Assembly (NCBI RefSeq): GCF_016808335.1
Contig: NC_053138.1
Location: 13,509,900 to 13,573,899 of the forward strand
Direction of reading: 5' to 3'
Origin: Panicum virgatum
Lineage: Eukaryota; Streptophyta; Magnoliopsida; Poales; Poaceae
DNA: 64,000 bases
In this document: one piece after another, positions 34,731 through 45,700 of the stretch
Layout: each line of letters opens with the position of its first letter
Numbering within the stretch: position 1 is the stretch's first letter
Position numbers and translations under genes: made by a program
Notes under the pieces: model-generated
The model's input: the letters and a program-made list of their open reading frames with translations, nothing else
What the model was told of the DNA's origin: nothing
Databases searched by the model: none

Positions 34731-37373
34731 CTCCGAAAGTCAAGGGGGGATGGGAAAAGGAAGGCTCCGAAGTGGCTAAGTCTCTCTCTCCCTCTTTCCC
34801 CTTTCTCCTTCTCGCTCTTGGCTACGGGTTCAGGAAGCAACGGAGGCGGAGAAGGCGAAGGCGAAGGCGAAGCTGGATGGAGGCAAGTGGACAGGTGAAC
34901 CCAAAACGCCCCCTTTCTCTTCATATTTATTTACCACGGGGGGCGCACCCACCGCCACGGCCTAAATCTACCGCATTCAGTGCGGTAGATTTTGCTATCA
35001 CTGACGGGTGGGCCCCACGGCCGCGGAGTCTCCCACGCGCGCACGCAGCAATAAATGCGGCACGGTAACCGGCGGGCGCGGCGCGACTATTGCGCTATCC
35101 CATCCGTCAGCCGCCGCCCACGCCGCTTCGTCTGCCCGAGGCTGTCGCCTGAAAAGGCGCGCCCACACCGTGCCGCACAAATCGGGCCACGCCGCCCGCT
35201 ACCGGCGGAAAACCCGCGCACACGCGTGGCTCAGGACTCTGCGACGTTTTCAGATCACGACAGAATATTCCTCCATGGGGTCTCTTTACCCTCGAAGGAA
35301 TCGCATTTCGAGGCCTTACTGATCAGGGGGTCGAAGCCTGGCCCTTCAGGGGGTTCGACAGGCGCCCCAGATCACCAGAGTCAGGGACTGCTGGGGTGTG
35401 CCGTACAAGCTACCCTCGAACGCGGAGTTCGAGACATCCTACACAGTGTTCAAGGCCAGTCGAGGGTGCCTAGAAGGGGGATCCCATCGAGGGAGAGCAT
35501 CGAGCCCTCGAACCCTACCAAATGGGTTCGAGCCCCGCCTAGCGAACCCTCGCGAGCGCTTTATGAGATGTGTCTACGGACCACGAGCCGACCCCTATCG
35601 AACGGGGCACGGACGTCCGCTTGAACAACCCGCTAATAGCTCACTGAAGCAGCCATAGCTCGCGGCCCGGGCATGGGTAGCATGGTGCGCTTCACCCCTC
35701 CTCCCTGCGAAAGGGCGACGAGGGTCGTAATCGAAGTCAAGGGTTCCCCCGAACGCCTTCACACGGGCCTGGGCTCGGGGGCTCCTCGCACACCCTGGTA
35801 CAAAACCACACCTTCGAATAAATCGACAACCGTCACTTACAAAGATCCACGTGTAAGCCGAACCCGCTGCTATTAGCGTACGTTCCCTTGAACGGCTAAG
35901 CTGAACGCCGGGTCGCTGTACCAGCACTAAGAATGCCGATGCCGGCTGAAAAAAAATGCCGATGCCGGCTGAAAAAGACGCTGGACGGCCATCCCAGTAA
36001 AGCTACCAGCGGGACAACGTTTCTAGCCCTTGGATGATCACAATCTCTCCTCCAAGGCCTCGGGGGCTACACCCGCGGGTGCGCTGACGCGCCCCCGCGA
36101 AGATGACTTCACACATATTCGAGGGTCGAGACTCTATGTACACCCCTATACCCTCGGGGATCCACCCCGCAGAGAAGAAAGGGAACTTTATTGCTCAATG
36201 CCGATAAAGGTTACAAAGGGTCACCGGCGCGGAGCCATCGAAAGATACAAACACGTTGCCACCTACGTGGCAATTTTCCCTGTCTTGGGGAAAAACGCAC
36301 GATGAAGAAAGGCACCGAGCCCCTAGCTGACGCAACAGCGAGGCTGCTAGGGATGCGAGGACCAGCCCCCAGACCACGCGGGTCCAACGGGATGCTTTCC
36401 TCGCAAGCCTTCTTCTAGCGTCTTCTCCACCAAAGACCACGCGGGGTGTCGAGCTGGCGGACAGCACCCTCCGCACCATCTCCCCGAGAGCAACCTTGTC
36501 GCCTGGGGGACGATGCGAAAGACGACTGCCAGACCTGGCACCAGCGCCACGGGCAGGCGCCTCCATCCCCCTTCAGGCTAGGGGACATCGCAGAAGCATG
36601 ACCCCACGGGCCCAATGCTCTTCTGCTGATCCCACTGAGCCTGGGGGATGGAGCGCACGCCCACTCCGGTCTTCCCCTGCCGCTCGCAAGCATTCTTCTA
36701 GCACCAAAGGTCTAAAAAAACCAGGCCACCCCATCTGGGGGTCGGTCACGAAAAGGCAAAGGAAACATTACAAATTTTAGGCAATACTGGAAGAAAGAGT
36801 TAGGAGGCTGGAGAAGAAGGGGAAACCCCACGACCTCTATTTATAGCTGTGCCGGGCACCAAGCCCCAAGCTTGTCGGAAAGCAGAGGCTTGTGTCGCCC
36901 GTGACGACACGGCACTCCACGAGCAAAAGATACCCTCGGTCACCACGCCGAGACGCGACCGGACGAAATAAAGCGGAGCTGAGCCCCTGGACGCTGAGCG
37001 GCGCAGCATCGGCTCAGGCCGACCGCCCTCGAACGGCGCGCCACAAAGCAGCCAGGGAAGCCAGGGCCTCTGCCCTGAAGCGCGGGACAGCACAACAAAA
37101 GCACCAGCTGCCGAGCAGCAGGCGCCATCGTCGCCCTGGCCCCCATCAGCGCGCAGACACGTCTTGTCCTTCAAACAAACAAACAAAGAGGCGCGCGCCT
37201 CGAAGTACACCCCCCACGGGTGTACTATCCCGACCGACGTGTTGTCACACCTGCCGGGCCCGCGCTCAGGCACGCCCAGTGGGTGCACGACTTTGACTAG
37301 ACACGTCAAGGGAGAAACTGCCGAATTACCCTTTGGACGAATCCCATGACTCGACCAAAGCCTCGGGGGCTAC
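34731..37373. other. Non-coding spacer of the Tat element between the antisense gene and the 3' LTR
   Basis: GC-rich sequence without a convincing coding frame. It holds the presumed promoter region of the antisense gene, a short tandem duplication of ATGCCGATGCCGGCTGAAAA (35934-35975), a second copy of the polypurine 13-mer (36058-36070), several TCGAGGG motifs, and the functional polypurine tract at its end. Nothing else recognised. Confidence 0.5.
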
Positions 37374-38841
37374 TATCGGGTGCCACAATTAGGGACACCC
37401 TAATTGGGGTACAAAAAACCACTTTCAAAAACACAAACACATGTTAAAGCAACTGGGCCCACGAAGGCCCCCGGTCTCCTTCCAAATCCGGAAGAAAGGG
37501 AAGGACTTAAAGAAGCCCAGCATGTGGCCCATTCGCACCCCTCTCAGGCCCACCGAACAATCTCCGCCTCGCTCGAGGGTAGCGGATCTACCCTCGAGCG
37601 GGTCACTCATCTCCGCCTCGCTCGAGGGCTCCCCCCGGGACCCTCGACCGCGTAAACACATCTCCGCCTCGCTCGAGGACAGCGGACCTGCCCTCGAGCG
37701 GGTGGCCAATCTCCGCCTCGCTCGAGGACAGCGGACCTGCCCTCGAGCGGGTGGCCAATCTCCGCCTCGCTCGAGGACAGCGGACCTGCCCTCGAGCGGG
37801 TGGCCAATCTCCGCCTCGCTCGAGGCCCTCTCTCGGCACAAGGGACAAACGGCCCCGCCGCCCAACCGACCGCCGTACGAAGGCATTAAAAGCCAGCCAC
37901 TCCACCACGGCTCAAAGGGCAGGCAGCGTCAGACTGCCACTCCCGCAGTGGATGTGACCGGCGTCCCGTCCACCGACCCCGGTCACCGCTCTGCCACCCC
38001 AGTCGCTGTAGCAGTACTGTGGGCATTCAATGCGGCACAAGGCAAGTTGGCGCCGCCCCCGTTACTGTTCTGCCGACACACCCCATCCAGACCATCTCCC
38101 ACCGAGGAAGGGGTCTGGCGATGTCACGTGCCCTTCCAAGAGGAGCACTCTGCATGCGCGGGCGGGACCCCGGACCTCCCTCTCGTGGGATCCGGGACTT
38201 CCACGCGTTCCCGGACCTTCTAATGTGCACGCTCGCACCCCGACCAGGGGGTCCGGGACCGTCCCACGCCATTACTGCCACCGGGACGCTGCAAGACGGC
38301 CGCCGCCATCTCCACGGGACCAAGGACGAAAATCCAGGATGACAGCGACGTGCGCCGCCTTCCCACAGTACACTTCCTACAGTGTTCAACCACTGTACCC
38401 GCGATTCAAGGGAGAACGACGACTTCCACGCCCCTACACTCATGTACACCGCCCCTCCTTACAACTATAAAAGGAGAGGGTGGGCTTCCTTTTGTAAGGG
38501 CGGACGGATCTCTCCAATCGAAGGGTGGAAGCAGGCTCCCTGAACTTCCCCTTTCAGAACTTTCAGCACGATTGAGTACTCATCTCAACTAACTCCACTT
38601 CTAGCAGAGACTTGGGAGCTTTCCTCCCACTCTCGCCCCGCTTGTATCCCCTACTGCAAGCACCCCGGGTGCAAGATAATACAGTGCCCTCGCACACCCC
38701 CTTTGCTGGACGTACGGCCCCACGGCCGGAACCAGGATAAACTGTGCGTTATTGTGATTGCCTCTTGCACCATCATCTGGGACGAGGAAACACGCAGCAT
38801 TTACTAGTTGGGATCCAGGCCCCCGGGTCGGGACACCGACA
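37374..38841 (+). repeat. 3' LTR (1,468 bp) of the Tat element
   Basis: Near-identical to the 5' LTR but starting TATCGGG instead of TGTCGGG (one G-to-A change in the terminal dinucleotide) and with one more 49-bp unit. Only about three further substitutions were seen by eye. It ends CACCGACA and is followed by CCTGG. Confidence 0.95.
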
Positions 38842-39171
38842 CCTGGGCACCGCGTCATGCCACATTCCGTTTGAAAGCGACACTTGCGCTGTGCACATTG
38901 ACGTCGTATACTGATGTTGCTCTCTCGTTCCTGCTGTTGTATATCGTGTGGAATAAACGCCATTCGGTTGGGACTTGGAAGATGCCATGGAGAGCTCGCC
39001 GGTCGATGTTGGCCCTCCGCTACAGCGCGCGCAGCAACCATCTGCGGATGGGTGCTGGTGACTTGGTCACCGGAATAAGGGGGAAACAACTAGGAATTGC
39101 GTAGAAATGAGTTAGCGTTCATTCGTGACTCAATTTTGTGCTGACCCGGATTACTAATAATCTGCTAAGAT
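38842..39171. other. Host segment right of the Tat element, unassigned
   Basis: Mixed composition with a moderately GC-rich part (38940-39060). It is open on the minus strand for about 70 codons and has a short plus-strand frame starting with ATGGAGAGCTCG near 38983. It lies where a 5' exon or promoter of the kinase pseudogene would be expected before the insertion, but no domain supports that. Confidence 0.35.
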
Positions 39172-39711
39172 TCTATCAATTACCCTCGTGCTCCGATCTA
39201 GCAGGTGAAGCATACGGCAAAGATGTGATCAGTGTTTGAGCTTCCCCGAACATGCTGGCAGAACATAGAAAACCACAAAAAGTAATGAAAATACCGAGTG
39301 CATCTGACATCAAATGTACAAGAAAATGATTTGGGCCAAACCAACTCCACATAATTTGATTGTTTGGGTATGGTACAAACATCAATATATCATGGGCACC
39401 CTTATTACCATCCATGGGAAAACATCTGCCGGATGAAGCTGCAAAAACCCCACTTCTGTCGGCTGTTTCCAACTTTTCTGCTCGAAATGCTGTATAGACA
39501 ATCCGAAAGGTCTTCCATGGCATAATCAATGAAAAACCACGTCGAAGACTACAGTGAAGCCTGATTGCCAAAACTCAGGGGGGAAAAAGCTGATACATAA
39601 TCTTTTCACCATCCTATGTACTTTATGCTCACACCTGCAAGATTAACCCACCTTTCCAGACCACCTAACTGCCAAAAAGTTTTGAACCAAATGCATCAAT
39701 AGAAAAGGGAT
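39172..39711 (-). other. Probable 3' untranslated and downstream region of the spatacsin gene
   Basis: It directly follows the TAA stop at 39714-39712. It has no splice-linked coding exon. A 131-codon frame (39571-39176) has no recognisable domain and is taken as chance. No clear poly(A) signal could be fixed. Confidence 0.45.
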
Positions 39712-42700
39712 TTACATGAGAGGAAGGTATGCACCCCCATGGCCCTTCCTTAGGATCAGCGGGCCAGCATTCTCTGGGACTTTGTCTAAAACTCTATTGC
39801 ATATATCAAGGACGTCAAGAAAGCCTGTCGCCAGGGTTGCTAACTGCAGCCTCAGCCTCATGTCCCTCGTTCTACGCAGCAGGCTCCTGAATGATCTGCC
39901 AAGATGTTTCACCCACTCTGCAGGCAAGCCTCCAGGTGAAAGCCATACAGAGAAGTGTGACTGCTCCCCCCTAGCAGCAACCTCTGCCCTGTAAAACCTT
40001 GCAAGCTCCACAAACATTGGTGGCTGCAGGGGCAGCACTGATACAAACTCAGCCACGAATTGCTCAATTAGATCCGGTTTCAGCATTTGATTCCAAAAGA
40101 CTGGAGCCCATTCCATAGGCTGATTTATATTGTACGCTTCAGCAACAATAAGGGCTTCCTGAAATCTAGATTGTTCCACAAAAATCCGCCGGGCATTTGT
40201 TTCCGAAAGACCAATCCACATAAGATCAGGTATCCGAATCTGAAGTGACAGAAGAGAAGCACGGGCACAAGCACGATGTGTTCTTTGGCCGGCATCAATC
40301 GTTGAAAGAACCTCAGCTGTCTCTACAAGGTGACGCATAGCCTCAAGGAGTTCATCATTTCGCCGCTCCTTGTCGAATCGCGATAACCAGCTGTTCATGT
40401 ATTGCTCGGCACACAACTCAAGGAGAGAAGCAGCCTCATGCTTCATGTCAAAGTGCCTATATACCTGAATCGGACACAGATGTTGTAGAGCACAAGGAGA
40501 CAGAAGGTTAACATTCATAGTGGTAATAACCAAGCAGTAAAATTGTCAATAAATAAAAAAGGTATGAAGTAAACAAAAATCTCTAGTTATCACTTTTTCT
40601 TATTCTTTATGCAAGATTCCTTTGTAGCCAAAACAGGCTAATATTTTGATTAGTACATCTTCTATCAGTATGAATGCAAAACTTGCATGGCATGTGCTCA
40701 ATCAGCAGAATAATTGCTCCAGAGCAGCATTAGGCCCTGAAATAATTTTTCTTTAACTTTACTAAATGTTTGATTATTTTCAACACCCATAATTGTGACA
40801 GAGGACCATTTAGTAGGCACCAGGCAAGAAATGCAAAAGTGCTCCTCTTTACTCGCTTAGTGTTTATAGTGATGGTCCCCTGGTCAATTTCGTTTGGTGA
40901 CGTGCTAAACCTGCTCTTGGGCCTACTTTGGGTTGTTGGATAGTAAATAGATATGTAGTGTTCAAAGATTTTTGGGTAGTAAGTAGTAACAGAGGTGAGG
41001 GATGGGAGATACCATTGAGAGAGCGTCGTCGTCATTCGGATTAAACTGTTTCAGGGATGTAATAACAGCCATCCTAAATCCTCGAACCGATGCAAGCGTC
41101 CCAGTAGCTGTGTCAGTGGCAGAATACTTTTGAAGTAGCAACTCCAACTGGCCATTCTCTACAAGGATGGAAAGAATGAAGCTCAAGGAATGGAAATTGC
41201 TCACTCCAGTGATCAAGCGAGCTAAACAAGAAAAATCCCCCTCTAGAACATATGAGTCCACTCTATTTGCTGCAAATGTGACGAGAACATCCACTCCATC
41301 AAGGCAAGAAGATGACATGTAGAAGTGGTGAGACAATATTAGGAGTTCAACCTGCAATGACATTTTAAGATAACAACTTAGAGGCGGCAAAAGAACAACA
41401 TAAATCAAAGCTTGATATTCTCTGTTGAAGTTTCTGTAAAACTACGTGAACAATAACACTGCAGGTTTGATGAGCATGCAAATCACTCCTCTGAAAAAAC
41501 ATACATCTGGGTATTCCATAACCAACTTCAGCAACTTTCACTTGTAAGTCAGTTCAATCAGAGAAAGAATGCGGGCAGTGATACATAAGTTACAATGAGT
41601 CCTGAGGCCAGCAACTTAAATTCGCAACCAGCAGGGAACTAGCCAGTACTGGCAATTTGTAGTAATCCTTGCTGTATTAGCAATATTCCACTTTCCTACC
41701 GCATTTATATGGTGCGTAGCAAAGTAAATAGAGATGCAAGAACGATGGGTACTTGTCAGTATGTAATGTTTTACAACTAGAACGAGCAGTTTCTGCTTAT
41801 TTTAGGGACATACAGATCCATGTGGGATTGAAAATAGAAAATACAACCACTTTAGGGCTTCAGCTGAACTCCATCCATCCAGGTTGAATATTATATTGGT
41901 GCTTGTTAGGTATGATCCAGTAAAAAAATACAAAATATTTGGTTTCCCCCATCTTAGACTACCCATAGTTTGTAGTTGCTGTTCTGTGCTGCATAGCCTT
42001 TATCAATACCAATAGGAAGTTTCTCACTAAATTCTAGAAAGATGCTTCTAAAAAGCCACTGCAGTGCCAAACAAATCCTTAACCTAGACGCATCCATTAG
42101 CAAATTACCTTGTCTGATCCTAATAAAACCATCTTTTACAGAACCACCAAACATAATAAAGCACTCTTTCTGTAGTAAAGCATATGCTTAAATTCTGCTT
42201 CTAATTGTGGCGCAAGGTTCCCCTACTCGAGTCAAAAGGTGCTATCAGTTTACAGTCAAATCAAATGATCAAACAAATATATTTTCTGGTGCCTCTTAGC
42301 CAGCTCCAGCTGTTAAAATCCAGTGCAATTAAGGAAAATATGAATACTTGCAAATAGAAAAGAATATTCAAAAGCAAAACAAGAATCAGAAGACAACCTC
42401 ACAAGCATGTGGTACTTCATGTCCAGTCATTACCAAACGCATTAAAGCATGGCCAATTTCTGGTTCTGATGGACATAGTTTTGCCCACTTTAAGAAGTCA
42501 CTTGATCTCCACAAAAGAGGTGCAGGACCTTCTTCCTTTTGGGAATCCAGATAACCTCCACGATGTGCAGCTAAAAGCCCCTATCAAGGATTGAAAGTAT
42601 ATAATGTAACGTAGGACTGCAATAACTACCCAAGAAAAGCATGCTATTAAAAGCTGAGCAATGAACAAACCTTTAGAAACGAATCAGCGAGAATTCTTGC

Positions 42701-45700
42701 AACGCTAGATGCAGGCATGATGTGAGTCTCCACCAAAAATTTAGCTTCATCAAAAGAATCCTGAGCCTTCAGGGAAAGCAACTGTAGAAGTTCAATTGGC
42801 TGTTTCTCAAATGATTCGGAAAATGGGAGTCCCAATAATTTAGCAGTTCGAATGACTGCTATTATTCTCCTAATAAGAGCCCGTCCACGGCCCTCGCCAC
42901 ATTTCACAGCTAGTTTCTCCATAACCTGAGATAAAACAGCATTCTGATTTCTGGATCACAGTAACACTTGTAACAAATTTGTAACATACATGAATAATGA
43001 CGAGCATGGACAAAATCAGTATCCATTCGCATCAATGGTTCAAATTGAATCACTACCTATACTAGTAATAATGAACAAATATGTAATCAATATTCAATAA
43101 CCAAACCGCAGACCTAACAATAACTGCGGCATTATTATGGTTTACGTATCCCAAGGCTGATAAGAGATTTCAAGAATTATTATCCTAACAAGTTAACAAA
43201 AGTAATGAAGTTGCTTTGCTCGATATTAGATTGATAAAAACCAGGAAAAATGCAATAACTACCCAAAACTTCACAGCCGAGTATATTTTCATGATATAAC
43301 CAGAAATACTTTGATGCACTAAGAAGCTTTGTTGTAACAGAATATACAAATAGAGATCAAAGATGAACAGGCACTTCACAAAATGTACAGAACGCTAGTT
43401 TCTACACCCATGACTCCTTAGCCAATAATGAACAGGAAAGGTGATGCAAATGTTGGATATAATTATACAATCGCCATTGTAAATAAAGCATTGTAAGATG
43501 TAAGCCACATAAATTAGAGAATTTATTTCTTTATACACATGTACCGTTTAATCTGTGTTCTCGCTTCGTAAGGATATGATTGCAGTAGTACAATGTTAGA
43601 AAAGTGTAGGTTCTATCTGGATAATTATAGAACAAGTGAACAAAAAATAAATAAGATGCACCACCCTGGAACCCTCAAGAGTGGAGATCACAGAAAACTA
43701 ATTTCAAACAGAAACATGTCATAAAACGAACGGAACAAAATAATCAGACCTGTAATGGGTCAACCATATCGCTGCTACTTGCTACTCCCAGTGACTTAAG
43801 TATTGAAAGAGCCTCTGTGCCAAAGCATGACAAACTGATCTCTCCATCACAGCTGTTAGTGGCAATTCTTAAAGCAACATCAACAAGGACAAGTTCTTCT
43901 GGAATATATGATGGAGACAACTTTTGTTGGAGTTGCTTAGCAGCAGTTATTTGCCCAAATTCCAGTAACGAGAGCACAGCCTTCTCCACATCCACAGGCC
44001 TAACATTTTGTTCCCAACCAGATAAAGATGCTTCCATCTTTGCAAATTCTTCTTCAGAAAGTAAATTTCTAGCTTGTTCACCAATCTTTGAGCTATGAAA
44101 ATTACTAGAATTGTTATCAAGATCATTAGTTCTACTTTCAAAATTATCATTGACCCCTCGTCTAAGTGGTAAATTTGTCTTCACCCTTCGCTTAGCTCTT
44201 GTGCTATTTGTTGTTGCTGAAGATGCTTCACTGTTAGACTCAAAGAGTTGCACAGGTTGGCACGATAAATTGTCCCTTATGCCATTCCTTTCTGTAGCTT
44301 TCATGTGTGGCGAACTCATGTTACTGTCTATTTTTGTGATGACATCAGCAGTCTGTTCTATAATACTGGTACAGTTTCCAACAGCTATGTTGTGAGCAAC
44401 AGCACACGTGGCAAATTCACCATCAGCCTTGGACTGGCTCTCTGACTCAACGGCCAGGAGCCAAACCCTAGTCTCAATTTCCCGTAGAAGATGAAGAGGA
44501 TAGACCCTGCAAAAGTCAAATACTAATCAGTAAGGGGATGAAAAGATTGAGTACAATGTGAACATGCAAGGAAGATGAAGCTTACGGAGAGGACTTGGTC
44601 ATAGTTCCACTTAGCCATTGTAGAGATAGCAGTAGTATTTCATGAAGCTCTCGTGCTGGTATCTCTTTACCTACTGCTTCAGCATGCTTAAGGAAAAATA
44701 ATCCAGCCTGAACATATGGTTGAACGAGCATAAAAATTGTTAGTTTAAAAGGCTAAGGGGAAAATATACTCCCTTCATTTTGATACGGCTGGAGGATTGA
44801 GGCACAGATAACAGATCGATAAGCCCTAGCTCGCCCTCGCTTGAGGCTCTGAGCACAAGGATTAACTTTACTGCCTAAAGAATCCTAATGAGCCGCAGCC
44901 CTTACAATTTATAGTCTCTCACAAATAAACAATAACTTCCTAAATTACAGCCAAATAAAAAGGAAACAAACTCCTATGCTGCGGCTTCCTTCTTCTTGCG
45001 TTGGTACTTCTTGCCAAAGAAAGTGTCCACAACACTCCCCCCCCCCCCCCCCCCCCCCCCACCCAAAAAGCTCGTCCTCGAGCTTGAATGAAGGATACTT
45101 CTCCTTGAATTATGTCAGTGGTTCCCAAGTTGCTTCAGCTGGACTGCGCCCCTCCCATTGAACCAACAAATCCCAAGAGTTACGAGCTGGAGTTGCACGA
45201 AGAATCTTAGCCGGTACTGGCAAGATCCGGCCATTAGCAATGGGAGGAAGGACAGCAATGGACGCCGGCGGATCACCATGGTACTTCTTCAAGAACACCA
45301 CATGGAAGACATCATGAATACGCGCCTTAGGAGGAAGGCGCAGGCGATACGCCACTGACCCAATCCTTTCCAACACCTGAAAAGGGCCATAGAACCGTGG
45401 CGCTAGCTTCCCTTTGGAACCATCTGTAATGCCCACTGCGGAACGCTGATGCAGCCGTAACCATACCCAATCATCCACCTCAAAAGCCACTTCACGATGC
45501 AACTTGTCATGAGAAGTTTTCATATAATCTTGTGCTTGAAGTAGACGTTCCCTGATATCTGAAAGGAATGCATCACAGTGCTGCAACTATTTGTCTACCG
45601 CCACCACTCGTGCCAGACCCGGCTGATACGAAGCCAAGGCCGGAGGCTCACGGCCATACACCACCTAAAACGGCGTCGTGCGCAGCGCTGACTGATATGA

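Larger units (their letters stand above)
22475..38841 (+). mobile_element. Complete 16.4-kb Ty3/Gypsy element (Tat/Retand type), TSD CCTGG
   Basis: LTRs at 22475-23893 and 37374-38841; exact CCTGG duplications at 22470-22474 and 38842-38846. The primer binding site candidate TTGGCGCGCCAGGTAGGGG starts at 23895, and a polypurine tract (CCTCGGGGGCTAC) abuts the 3' LTR. Inside: gag-pol on the plus strand (23959-30435), a spliced antisense gene (34730-30999) and 2.6 kb of unexplained spacer. A second, archaeal-type RNase H after the normal one, plus an extra antisense ORF, are hallmarks of the Tat lineage. By eye the LTRs differ by four substitutions plus one 49-bp repeat unit, so the insertion is very recent. 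Confidence 0.95.

Noticed and set aside
22475..38841. Endogenous virus (pararetrovirus) origin
   Set aside because: LTRs, TSDs, primer site and gag-protease-RT-RNase H-integrase order are those of a Ty3/Gypsy retrotransposon; no movement or capsid protein is seen.
39176..39571. 131-codon minus-strand ORF after the spatacsin stop
   Set aside because: No domain, no splice link, and the spatacsin C-terminus ends naturally at 39712; likely chance frame in the 3' flank.
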